Shown here piece by piece: positions 16,290 through 25,461 of a DNA stretch of 43,035 nucleotides. Each line of letters opens with the position of its first letter. The stretch's first letter is position 1. Location: contig JAPKZK010000139.1 in the NCBI GenBank assembly GCA_026393835.1, positions 1 through 43,035 on the forward strand, given 5' to 3'. A model generated the notes under the pieces. It was not told where the DNA came from, searched no databases, and was given only the letters and a program-made list of their open reading frames with translations. Both the position numbers and the translations under genes were made by a program. This DNA is from Candidatus Aminicenantota bacterium (lineage in GTDB: Bacteria > Acidobacteriota > Aminicenantia > UBA2199).

Positions 16290-18432
16290 AAGCCCCTTCA
16301 AGCTCCCTGAAAACCGGCATAACCTCCAATTATTCCACAAACTTTTATCTCAACCGCTAAAAGGCCTTTTACTTTGCCAGGCGTTCCCGGAGGAGCGGTT
16401 AAGGGTTATCCAATTTTTTCACAAAGATCCGTTGGCCAAACGTATCCATACCATTAATATGGTGAAGCCGATTATGGGCCCCATGGCGCTGCAGGATGCC
16501 ATTATCAATGCATCTGAAAAATTTGGGCCGGGAAAAAATATTTTTTTTATATTCAACATTGAAAGCTGCATTTATTTATCTAAAATCACTGCCAAAGAGT
16601 TCTATCGTCAAATGAATCTCATCCGGGATTTTTTCATGAAGTTCGACGCCGCATTTGTTTTTTTCGTTACCGAATCGTCGCTCAAAGAAATGATTCAAAA
16701 TGCTTTCGATTTTTACGATTGGATGAAATTTACCTTTACCTTTGAACCGGAGAATAAAAGTTTAGTTGCCCAGGAACTAGAACAAAAACAAAAAAAGTAT
16801 TCGCAACCCTCGAAAAATATCGAATACCTGGAACGTTCCCTGGAAAAAATAACCGATGAAAAGGAGAAATCCATTCGTTTGTTTGAGTTGGGTAAACTTT
16901 ACCATCAAATGGGCAATTATGACAGGGCATTGGAACGGATTTTCGAATCCCTGGAAATCGAAGAAAAGTATGGCGACCCGGATATTATTGCCGGGAGGTA
17001 TAATGAAATCGGGCTAATTTACCGGGCAAAGGAAGCCCAAAAAGGCCCGGACAAATATTATAAATCCCCCAGTACCGATATTTCTAACTTCAAGTGGGAA
17101 GAACTGCTGGATTGTATCAAACGCAAAAACGTGATCCCGGTTATCGGTCAGGGACTTTATCGGGTTGAAACCGAATCGGGAGATAAAAACGGGCGCTTGT
17201 TATACGACTACCTGGCGGATCGATTGCTGGAAGCTTGCGGGATTGCCCTACCGCAGGATGAAAGCCACAGGTTTGCAAAAGCCTGTTACGCGTATTTAAA
17301 ATTTACCGGGCGCGATTACCTTCGTTTAACGAAATTTTTAAGAGAGTCCCTGGAGAAAGTTCGTTTGAGTCCCTCCAATCCGTTGTTGAAACTGGCCAGG
17401 ATTAAGAATTTTGGTATATTTTTTACCACGGCTTATGACGATTTCCTGGCCGGTGTCATAAACAATGTAAGAACGGCGCCGCTGAAGGCACTGTATTATG
17501 CGATTCAAGAAATTTCTTTTCATGAAATAGACAAAGAATTATTCAATGATATTCATAAATCGCTGAGTACCCTGTTGGTTCACATTTTTGGAAATATCGG
17601 GAAAACCATTAAGCCTGCATTTACGGAAATGGATATTCTCGAAACTCTCATGAACTTAGGGAAAGATATGAATCAAAATTTACATAATCTCTTATTCCAG
17701 GCATTAGAGGCCAAAAGTTTGCTTTTTATTGGGTGCGGTTATGATGATTGGCTGTACCGTTTATTTATTCGTACAATGGCCAATAAACCATTTTCTCAAT
17801 TTCCCGGAAATATCATGGCGCGTAATTTTGTGGTGGATGATTTCAGTAAAAACGAAATTTCACAGTGGCTGCCGCAATTCCTGGTGGAAAGTGGAGCAGA
17901 AGTTTATCATACCGGGGACCCCGGCGATTTTGTAGATTTATTGTTCGAGAAATTGGAAGAGAGGTACCCGGAGGACATTATCCAACCCGTAGATTTTCCT
18001 ATTGCAGTATTTATTAGTCACGATAACAGAGACAGAGCCGCGGCGCATCGTTTGGCATCTCACCTGCAGAAGGATGAAATCAACGTTTGGCTGGATGATC
18101 TCAAATTGAAACCGGGTATGGATTGGAATGAGCAAATAATTAGAACCATCGACAGGTGCCGGGTATTCATTCCCTTGATCTCAGAAAATTCTCGCCGGAT
18201 AACAACGGATGATGGAAGAGTTAATTACCACGTACGGGAATGGGAACAATCCTATACTAAAAAGGGGCTAACCATTATCCCGGTAAAAATAGACGATTCG
18301 AACTGGATGTATGATAAATTTGCGAACTTTCCCTTTTTAAAAATACCCGGCGGGCAGAGAAGAGGAAATTATAGAACATTAGTAAAGTCATTGAAAGGAA
18401 TACTTTCGGAACACGTTCCCTATAACGATTGA
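16276..18432 (+). CDS. TPR-SIR2-TIR effector/sensor protein
   Basis: 718 residues from ATG 16276; a GTG at 16213 would overlap the ATPase by 77 nt and is less likely. Residues 1-175: degenerate NTPase-like region homologous to the TPR protein at 7473. ~195-250: two TPRs (LFELGKLYHQMGNYDRALE). ~275-545: SIR2 domain with VIPVIGQG (286-293), TTAYDD (384-389), LVHIFG (His436) and GCGYDD (486-491). ~575-709: TIR domain with AVFISHDNRD, VWLDD and VREWEQS, whose Glu655 aligns with the catalytic Glu of NAD-cleaving TIRs. In SIR2 NADases the TTAYDD position is normally TTNYD: the catalytic Asn is Ala here, so SIR2 may only bind ligand while TIR cleaves NAD. Cytoplasmic; probable abortive-infection defence. 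Confidence 0.87.
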   Translation: MPKNESPFKLPENRHNLQLFHKLLSQPLKGLLLCQAFPEERLRVIQFFHKDPLAKRIHTINMVKPIMGPMALQDAIINASEKFGPGKNIFFIFNIESCIYLSKITAKEFYRQMNLIRDFFMKFDAAFVFFVTESSLKEMIQNAFDFYDWMKFTFTFEPENKSLVAQELEQKQKKYSQPSKNIEYLERSLEKITDEKEKSIRLFELGKLYHQMGNYDRALERIFESLEIEEKYGDPDIIAGRYNEIGLIYRAKEAQKGPDKYYKSPSTDISNFKWEELLDCIKRKNVIPVIGQGLYRVETESGDKNGRLLYDYLADRLLEACGIALPQDESHRFAKACYAYLKFTGRDYLRLTKFLRESLEKVRLSPSNPLLKLARIKNFGIFFTTAYDDFLAGVINNVRTAPLKALYYAIQEISFHEIDKELFNDIHKSLSTLLVHIFGNIGKTIKPAFTEMDILETLMNLGKDMNQNLHNLLFQALEAKSLLFIGCGYDDWLYRLFIRTMANKPFSQFPGNIMARNFVVDDFSKNEISQWLPQFLVESGAEVYHTGDPGDFVDLLFEKLEERYPEDIIQPVDFPIAVFISHDNRDRAAAHRLASHLQKDEINVWLDDLKLKPGMDWNEQIIRTIDRCRVFIPLISENSRRITTDDGRVNYHVREWEQSYTKKGLTIIPVKIDDSNWMYDKFANFPFLKIPGGQRRGNYRTLVKSLKGILSEHVPYND

Positions 18433-18445
18433 GGTCCGATTCCAA

Positions 18446-20824
18446 ATGAAAATTACTAAACAGATAATCAAGACGCACCCGGACAACTTTCATACAGGCA
18501 AAACCCTTCTCCGACAAATAAAAAAGGATAATGATACCGCCGAGCCGGTCATCCTGACGGACAATGCCGCCTTTCACCTTCCCAACGGCTCTATTATCGC
18601 TGCCGCGGCAGCCAATGATAATCATTACTTTTTACTGGATAAGGGCCTGTGCCTCATCCGCATTTATGACAAAGAACGGAAGGAAATAAAAACCGTGGGC
18701 AGCCGCATGGGTTACCGCTGCGACGAACCGGAACCGGGGAAACAACGCCTGGGCTTTGAATTCCCCGAAGATATGATACTACACCGCGACCGCATCCTGG
18801 TTTCCGATTCCGGCAATAAACGCCTGGTAGTGCTGGATAATAATTGGAAACTTGAAAAAGTCATTACCTTGCCGGAATTTCCCTATAAATTTATCTTCTG
18901 TGACCAGGACCGGGTGGTGGTTTCCGATTTCGACCGTTCCGTGATGACGGTTTCTCTCAAATACGGTTTTTTATCAATGACGGAACTGGATTTCCCCGTG
19001 GATTTTTCCTCTGCCTTTTGTTATGGGCGGACCTGCCGCGTGGCCGGCGAAAATACCGGGGCGCAGGAAAATGAAGTAAATGAACAATGGCTGTTGGAAA
19101 TGCCGGAAATGCCCGCGGCCGCCCTGGCCGAGGAAGCCGGCAATTTCCCGGCGTTAATGCGGATCATGATGGCTGAAAACGCTGAAAACCCTATCGCCGT
19201 TGCGGAAGCGCGGGAAATCGCTCTAAACCACGAAGAACTCCTGCCGGAATACGCACGCCTAATCGGACAACAAACAGATGGCGAAGTCGAAAACCGGCTG
19301 ACCGCTTATGTTGAAAAAACCATCCACGCCGCCGCGACAAAAAATGAAGATGCCAAAGAAGAAATAGCGAAACTCAGCTTTGAATTCATCAAAAAATATA
19401 AGGCCATTCCCAACAGCAGCGATACCGAAGCCGCCAATATCGATAAAGAAAATATCCGGCGCCATCTGTTTTTAAAGTTAAAAGACTTCCGCTCCCGGCT
19501 CAAACAAATCGTCGCCCTAAAAAATACGCTGCAAGAGGTTACAGGGCTGCCGAAACCGTTGAAAGTACTGACGGATTTCGTGGAAAAAAGATTCCAGGTA
19601 GTGAAGCAGGGCATCGAGACCAATTTAAAAGGAATCGAAGATAACCTGCGTAATTTTAATGAACCGGACATCTTAAACTTTATCGTTCATTATTGGCTCT
19701 TTTCCGAAGAGGAACGGATTCTATACGGGGTCCCGGGGTTTAACTATGAAAAACTATTTGGAGATCGTTTTTTACTGGCCATCCTTAATAATTTTTATTA
19801 CTCCATTGCCGAACTATTTCTAAGCCGCCATAAAATAGAGGAATATATCTCTTTCAGCGAACGGGAAGTCGCCATGTACCCGGATAAAATGGATATATTC
19901 AAACAATTTCTCAATAAACTGCTACACCTGGGAAAATATGACGATGTGCTGCGGATGCTGAAAAAATTCCCGGACCCCAATAAGGAAGACGTCAATTATT
20001 TTTATTACCGGGTGTACCTGGAGAAAGGCGACGCGGATAACGCTTTTAATCATTTGAAAAAAGAACTGGACCTTTATTCTCACCGGGTGGATTTGATACC
20101 GGAATTGATCGAATTAAATAAACTCACCCCGGACCAGGTCCAACACTATATCGACGGCATCCTGGAAAAATCGCCCCAGGCCATCGATATGCATCTTTAT
20201 GCGGCCCGGTCGTTTCAAAAAACAGGGGACGACGAAAAGGCGGAGTTTTACCTGGACCGGGAACTGGAACTTTTCCCTGAAAATAAAGCGGCGATTTTAT
20301 TGAAACATGATTTATTCGCCGGGCATATCCCGCCAACTTCTGCCGCTGTCGATCCGGCTTCTTCCGTTTATTTCCGCAAAACCTGGGAAACCTTCAAAAC
20401 TTTTATGAAAATCCACCGGGATGAAACCACGGCGGCGCAAGTTATTTCGTTCTTTACCGCTCTCAATTTTTTACCCTGCGAAAGTGAAGGATTAAAGGAG
20501 ATTATGGCGCTAAAAGAGGAAACGGTTTTCGCGTCCTATAAAAAAGAAATTGCCGTTTATCTCTCCTTTATGAAATATTTCCGGGGCGTAACGACAGCGG
20601 AACTAGAAGCCGTGGAAAAATACGCACCGGTGGTTTACCTTTCCGCTTATTCCACCGGGCGGCTGGCGTATGATTATTTTTTTAAAGAAGCACAACGGTT
20701 AGCAGCCGTCAGGCAGTATGAAGCCATGTTTCCCGTGATCGAAGATATTTTAAAATACAATCCCGGGGATAAGGAAATATTTAAATTCCTCGACACTCTT
20801 TTAGCGGGGGAAAACCAGGAATAG
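18446..20824 (+). CDS. NHL-type beta-propeller / helical / TPR protein
   Basis: 792 residues, 13 nt after the TIR gene stop, so it is the third gene of that operon. Residues ~45-190 carry NHL/propeller strands (GFEFPEDMILHRDRILVSDSGNKRLVVLD). ~225-420 is a charged helical, partly coiled-coil region. ~450-790 is a series of irregular TPRs (YLEKGDADNAFNHLKKEL, FQKTGDDEKAEFYLDREL). There is no signal peptide, enzyme motif or membrane segment. It could be the ligand-sensing or scaffold subunit of the ATPase/TIR system, or an unrelated passenger. A palindromic site and the promoter of the LRR gene follow. The family is not recognised beyond its repeats. Confidence 0.75.
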   Translation: MKITKQIIKTHPDNFHTGKTLLRQIKKDNDTAEPVILTDNAAFHLPNGSIIAAAAANDNHYFLLDKGLCLIRIYDKERKEIKTVGSRMGYRCDEPEPGKQRLGFEFPEDMILHRDRILVSDSGNKRLVVLDNNWKLEKVITLPEFPYKFIFCDQDRVVVSDFDRSVMTVSLKYGFLSMTELDFPVDFSSAFCYGRTCRVAGENTGAQENEVNEQWLLEMPEMPAAALAEEAGNFPALMRIMMAENAENPIAVAEAREIALNHEELLPEYARLIGQQTDGEVENRLTAYVEKTIHAAATKNEDAKEEIAKLSFEFIKKYKAIPNSSDTEAANIDKENIRRHLFLKLKDFRSRLKQIVALKNTLQEVTGLPKPLKVLTDFVEKRFQVVKQGIETNLKGIEDNLRNFNEPDILNFIVHYWLFSEEERILYGVPGFNYEKLFGDRFLLAILNNFYYSIAELFLSRHKIEEYISFSEREVAMYPDKMDIFKQFLNKLLHLGKYDDVLRMLKKFPDPNKEDVNYFYYRVYLEKGDADNAFNHLKKELDLYSHRVDLIPELIELNKLTPDQVQHYIDGILEKSPQAIDMHLYAARSFQKTGDDEKAEFYLDRELELFPENKAAILLKHDLFAGHIPPTSAAVDPASSVYFRKTWETFKTFMKIHRDETTAAQVISFFTALNFLPCESEGLKEIMALKEETVFASYKKEIAVYLSFMKYFRGVTTAELEAVEKYAPVVYLSAYSTGRLAYDYFFKEAQRLAAVRQYEAMFPVIEDILKYNPGDKEIFKFLDTLLAGENQE

Positions 20825-20848
20825 CACCCAGGGTAATATAAAAATGAT

Positions 20849-20870
20849 GTAAATATTTATAAATATTTAC
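20849..20870. promoter_or_regulatory. Perfect 22-bp A/T-rich palindrome upstream of the LRR gene
   Basis: GTAAATATTTA followed by its exact reverse complement TAAATATTTAC, 54 bp before the ATG at 20925. Just downstream, TTACTA and TATCCT (20891-20896) could form a weak promoter. It may be an operator for the LRR gene or the 3' hairpin of the upstream operon; no T-tract follows. Confidence 0.5.
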
Positions 20871-20924
20871 TAAAAATTTTAAGATTATGCTATCCTTATT
20901 AGTGAGTAACAGAGGAGGACAACC

Positions 20925-23900
20925 ATGTATATTATATTGAAGTATAAACGATGCCTGTTATTGCCGGCCATATGGGCTGTTTGTTCCGCCCTGGTCTGGG
21001 GGGCAATACCGGCGCAGGAAAGATCGGCTTTAATCGCATTTTACAATGCTGCCAACGGAATTACCTGGGCAGACAACTGGAAAACTCCACCCCTGGATAC
21101 CGACGGGTTTTCCCTGCCGGGCACTGAAGGAAGTTGGTATGGCATTACTGTCGAGGACGATCATGTCGCCAAAATTGTATTGAACAATGGCAATATTGCC
21201 GGCGTGATCCCCCCTGAAATCGGAAACCTCGGCTATTTGAAAAGTTTCTGGCTTTTGAATACCGAACTTAGCGGCGGGATTCCTCCGGAAATCGGAAACC
21301 TCGCCAACCTGGAAGAGCTTTTCCTGGCATCAAGCCTTCTCGGTGGAAATATTCCCACTGAAATAGGCAACCTTACCAATTTGAGAACCCTACGACTGGA
21401 AGGAGATAGCCTTACCGGCAATATCCCTGCCAGCCTGGGAAACCTGGCCAAGCTGAATTTCTTTGCACTGGACGCTAACGAATTGAGCGGCAGTATTCCC
21501 CCTGAATTAGGAAACCTGCATAATTTAGGCGTACTCGATTTTCAAGCGAACCATCTGAGCGGCAACATTCCCCCCGAATTGGGAAACCTGGTCAATTTGC
21601 AATACTTTACATTGTGTAATAACCAACTCAGCGGTGCCCTTCCCGCCAGTTTAGGAAATCTAGTCAATGTAAATTACGTTTATTTTATCAATAACCAGTT
21701 CAGTGGAAGCATCCCTTCCAGTTTCGGAAATCTTGGTAAAGTGATCGATCTCTGGCTTAATGGAAACCAACTGACCGGGAACATTCCCCCTGAATTGGGA
21801 AACCTCCATAGTGTCAGAAAACTATACCTGCAGCAAAACCGGCTCAGTGGAGAAATCCCCGGCAATTTAATGAATTTAACCGCCGTTTCAGACCTGGATA
21901 TCGGGTATAATTGCTTGTATGCCCTGGACCCAACGTTGCGAGTATGGCTGGACGTCCATGATGCCGATTGGGAAGACTATCAAAACCAGTGTGACGGCGT
22001 ACCCCCGGCAATAATACTCACTTCCCCCAATGGCGGAGAAATCTTTACGGTGGGTTCTTCTCATTCCATTACCTGGTCCACCGTTAATATGGACGGGGAT
22101 GTTAAAATCGAATACAGCACAGATAATGGGTCTGGTTGGGCGGAGATTATCGCCGCCGCCCTCAATACCGGTTTCTATACCTGGACCGTTCCCGATACCG
22201 CTTCTTCCCGGTGCCTGGTTAAAATTAGCAATGCCGATTCCGGCAGCCCCTCGGATATCTCCGACGAGACATTTTCCATTATCCCCGGCTCCACCGCGTC
22301 GATAACGGTGGTATTTCCCAATAGCGGGGAAACCCTGGTGGTGGGCCTGTCATATCCGATTACCTGGACTTTCACCGGAACGATAGAGAATGTTAAAATC
22401 CAATATACCCGGGACAACGGTTCCAGTTGGACTGAGATTGTCGGCTCCGCGCCCAATACCGGTTCCTATACCTGGACTATTCCCAATATCGCCGGTTCTC
22501 AATGTAAGATTAAAATCAGCGCAGCCGACTCCGGCGCCCCATCGGATCGATCGGACGGACCGTTTTTCATCGTCGCGACAACCATCCCCGCGCAAGAACG
22601 CGCCGCCTTGATCGCATTTTATAATTCAACCAACGGGGACGGCTGGACAAAAAACAGCGGCTGGAAGACGCCGCCGCTGTACACCGATGGATTTGCCATG
22701 CCCGGGACAGAAGCAAGATGGAATGGAATCACAGTATTGGGAGATCATGTGACTAAAATCGAAATGTACGAAAACAATCTCACCGGCAGTATCGCTCCCG
22801 AAATAGGAAACCTCAGCCAATTACAAGTCCTTTACCTGAACTCCAACCGTATCGGCGGCAGCATCCCCTCAGCTTTGGGAAACCTCGCTAATTTGCGCTA
22901 TCTTTACCTGTCGCAAAACGTCATGGTGGGAAATGTACCCACCGGATTAACAAACCTACCCAATTTAATATACCTCGAACTCTCAAATAACCGGTTAAGC
23001 GGGAATATAAACCCTGAAATAGGAAATATGGTAAAACTGGAAGTGCTTCAACTGGATGGGAATCAATTCAGCGGCAGCATCCCGGCTGCCCTGGGAAAAC
23101 TTATTAATTTAGGACGCCTGTATCTTAACGCCAACCGGCTCAGCGGCAGCATTCCCCCTGAAATGGGAAACCTTATATCGTTAGGAGACCTGGACCTGGC
23201 CGGGAACCCACTCACCGGGAGTTTTCCCCCTGAAATGGGAAACCTGCGCAATCTAGTTATCCTTTATATCTCTTCAACCCAGATCAGCGGCAGCATCCCC
23301 CCCGAATTCGGAAACCTGGTCAATTTGAAACAAATTTTCTTGCATAAAAACCAACTCAGCGGCGGCATTCCCGCGGGATTGGGGAATCTCCATAACCTGG
23401 TAAGTCTTTTCCTTGATAATAACAAGTTCAGCGGCGAAATACCCCCCAGTTTAACAAATTTAAACAATATTCAAGACGTGGATATCGGTTATAATTGTTT
23501 AGAAGCGACGGATGCCGCGGTTAGGGCCTGGCTGAATATCTATGATCCCGATTGGGAAGCCCATCAAGACCAGTGCGACGGACAACTCCCTACGATTACC
23601 GTAACTTCTCCCAATGGAGGAGAAAGTTGGGCCGTCAACTCTTCTCATTATATTCGCTGGATTTCCACGGGTACGATAGCGAATGTAAAAATCGAATATA
23701 CCACTGATGACGGCGCCAATTGGGTGGTGATTACTTCCGCCGCCCCCAATACCGGTTTCTACAACTGGACAGTTCCGGGCATCATCTCTTCCCAGTGCCT
23801 GATAAAGATCAGCGAAGCTTCGACAGGGACGCCGGCGGATACCGGCAATGCCATGTTTTCCATCATATCGAGACCCACCATTCATTTAAATCGAAGGAAT

Positions 23901-25340
23901 TTACAATTCAGCGCAAAAAAGAATGGCGCCGTTACCGATCCGCAAGAAGTTAGAATTGTCAACAAAGGGGGCGGAACATTGAATTGGAGCATTAGCTCCG
24001 ACGCTTCCTGGCTCACCGGTTCTCCTGTTTCCGGGACCGGCGACGGTATTATCACCGTATCGGTAAATCCCGACGGGTTGGATGAAGGAACCTATACCGG
24101 TTCTATTACCGTCAGCGATCCCAATGCCGACAATTCGCCGCAACCCATTTCCGTCACATTGAAAGTAAAGATCGACTCCCCGGGTATGATGCCTTTCGGC
24201 GAATTCTCAACGCCGGTGGATGGCGCTGTTGTCAGCGGCAGCATCCCCGTCACCGGTTGGGCGTTGGATGAAACCGGCGTCAAGGGCGTTAAAATTTATA
24301 GGGAAGAAGCGGATGGGCAATCCCTGGTCTTTATCGGAGACGCAATATTTGTAGAAGGGGCGCGGCCAGATGTGGAAGCCTTATACCCGGATTATCCCAA
24401 TAACTATAAAGCCGGTTGGGGGTATATGCTGCTGACCAATTTCTTCCCCGATGAAGGCAACGGCGTCTTTAAGCTGCATGCCGTGGTGGAAGATGTGGAT
24501 GGACATACCGTCACACTGGGCATTAAAACCATTACCATCGATAATGCCAATGCAGAAAAACCCTATGGCGCCATCGATACCCCTGTGCAGGGCGGCGCAG
24601 CATCCGGTAGATATTATATCAACTGGGGCTGGGTTTTAGCAGCGCAAACGAATAATATTCCGACCGATGGTTCCACCATTGCCGTATGGATCGACGGCAA
24701 AAAAATCGGGCGCCCGGTCTATAATAATTACCGGCAAGATATTGCCGCATTGTTTCCCGGTTACGCCAACAGTAATGGCGCGGTCGGTTACTATTACCTG
24801 GACACCACAAAGTATAAAAATGGAATTCATACCATCCAGTGGACAGCCGCCGACGATGCCGGGAACGCCGATGGAATCGGCAGCAGGTATTTTACTATTC
24901 AAAACACTGGGTCAGGTGAGTTAGGAGTCAGGGATCAGGGGGCAGGGGAAAAAGGAAGCGCGGAAGCGCAGAAGAGCGGAAGAGCGGAAAAAAATAATTC
25001 CCGTAGGGGCGAACCCCCGTGTTCGCCCGTCTTTGATCCTTCTTCAACCACTTTTGATGAAACCAGAACCGTTGAAATCAAAGAACTGGAACGAGTGGAA
25101 ATAAAATTGGAAAACATCCCGTCCCATCATTTAACAGGATATTTAGCCGTCGGCGACAAATTGCGGAATTTACCTATCGGTTCCACGCTTGATTCGGATG
25201 CGGGTATTTTTTATTGGCAGCCCGGGGTAGGGTTTCTTGGCGAGTATCATCTTGTTTTCATGGAACAGGAGGAGGCGGAGGAAACAGGTCGATCGATTCG
25301 AAAAGATATCGTGATATCCATTGCACCTAAAGTAAATTAA
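20925..25340 (+). CDS. Secreted leucine-rich-repeat multi-domain protein (1471 aa)
   Basis: AGGAGG lies 6-8 nt before ATG 20925. Residues 1-~28 are a signal peptide. The protein is built twice from an LRR-N-cap (ERxALIAFYNxxNG...W) plus plant-type 24-residue LRRs (LxGxIPPELGNL), at ~32-345 and ~553-875, with two and one Kre9/KNH-like beta domains (SPNGGE...ITW) after them. ~985-1085 is a BACON-like domain (NKGGGTLNWSISSDASWL), ~1090-1320 are two bacterial Ig-like domains, and ~1375-1471 a C-terminal beta domain (LPIGSTLDSDAGIFYWQPG). I infer extracellular or surface binding (adhesion or ligand capture); no catalytic motif. Residues ~1328-1369 are low-complexity and come from inserted intergenic-type repeats. 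Confidence 0.9.
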   Translation: MYIILKYKRCLLLPAIWAVCSALVWGAIPAQERSALIAFYNAANGITWADNWKTPPLDTDGFSLPGTEGSWYGITVEDDHVAKIVLNNGNIAGVIPPEIGNLGYLKSFWLLNTELSGGIPPEIGNLANLEELFLASSLLGGNIPTEIGNLTNLRTLRLEGDSLTGNIPASLGNLAKLNFFALDANELSGSIPPELGNLHNLGVLDFQANHLSGNIPPELGNLVNLQYFTLCNNQLSGALPASLGNLVNVNYVYFINNQFSGSIPSSFGNLGKVIDLWLNGNQLTGNIPPELGNLHSVRKLYLQQNRLSGEIPGNLMNLTAVSDLDIGYNCLYALDPTLRVWLDVHDADWEDYQNQCDGVPPAIILTSPNGGEIFTVGSSHSITWSTVNMDGDVKIEYSTDNGSGWAEIIAAALNTGFYTWTVPDTASSRCLVKISNADSGSPSDISDETFSIIPGSTASITVVFPNSGETLVVGLSYPITWTFTGTIENVKIQYTRDNGSSWTEIVGSAPNTGSYTWTIPNIAGSQCKIKISAADSGAPSDRSDGPFFIVATTIPAQERAALIAFYNSTNGDGWTKNSGWKTPPLYTDGFAMPGTEARWNGITVLGDHVTKIEMYENNLTGSIAPEIGNLSQLQVLYLNSNRIGGSIPSALGNLANLRYLYLSQNVMVGNVPTGLTNLPNLIYLELSNNRLSGNINPEIGNMVKLEVLQLDGNQFSGSIPAALGKLINLGRLYLNANRLSGSIPPEMGNLISLGDLDLAGNPLTGSFPPEMGNLRNLVILYISSTQISGSIPPEFGNLVNLKQIFLHKNQLSGGIPAGLGNLHNLVSLFLDNNKFSGEIPPSLTNLNNIQDVDIGYNCLEATDAAVRAWLNIYDPDWEAHQDQCDGQLPTITVTSPNGGESWAVNSSHYIRWISTGTIANVKIEYTTDDGANWVVITSAAPNTGFYNWTVPGIISSQCLIKISEASTGTPADTGNAMFSIISRPTIHLNRRNLQFSAKKNGAVTDPQEVRIVNKGGGTLNWSISSDASWLTGSPVSGTGDGIITVSVNPDGLDEGTYTGSITVSDPNADNSPQPISVTLKVKIDSPGMMPFGEFSTPVDGAVVSGSIPVTGWALDETGVKGVKIYREEADGQSLVFIGDAIFVEGARPDVEALYPDYPNNYKAGWGYMLLTNFFPDEGNGVFKLHAVVEDVDGHTVTLGIKTITIDNANAEKPYGAIDTPVQGGAASGRYYINWGWVLAAQTNNIPTDGSTIAVWIDGKKIGRPVYNNYRQDIAALFPGYANSNGAVGYYYLDTTKYKNGIHTIQWTAADDAGNADGIGSRYFTIQNTGSGELGVRDQGAGEKGSAEAQKSGRAEKNNSRRGEPPCSPVFDPSSTTFDETRTVEIKELERVEIKLENIPSHHLTGYLAVGDKLRNLPIGSTLDSDAGIFYWQPGVGFLGEYHLVFMEQEEAEETGRSIRKDIVISIAPKVN
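24911..25030. repeat. In-frame invasion of dispersed repeats into the LRR gene
   Basis: Three repeat types follow each other inside the coding sequence. First, GTCAGG/GGAGTCAGG-type heptamers (24911-24948); second, GCGGAAGCGCAGAAGAGCGG-type repeats (24956-24987); third, a GTAGGGGCGAAC...GTTCGCCC palindrome (arms 25007-25014 and 25021-25028). The frame stays open and encodes a Gly/Lys/Arg-rich linker between two beta domains. Confidence 0.8.
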
Positions 25341-25373
25341 ACTAAAAAATTGGAGAGTGGCGAGTGGTGAAAA

Positions 25374-25440
25374 AAATCTGTGTTAATCTGTGTAATCTGT
25401 GGTCAAAAAACCTTCGTGTTAATTCGTGTCATTCGTGGGC
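25374..25440. repeat. Direct-repeat elements (AATCTGTG and TTCGTG families)
   Basis: 25374-25404 is three copies of an AATCTGTG word and 25411-25440 three copies of an ATTCGTG/CTTCGTG word, each about 9-10 bp apart. They fill the 121-bp gap between the LRR and radical SAM genes and end just before the radical SAM ribosome binding site. Related words occur at 4720, 10370, 30646, 38691, 39831 and 40890. Confidence 0.7.
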
Positions 25441-25461
25441 AGTAGTTTTGGAGAGGTGCGG

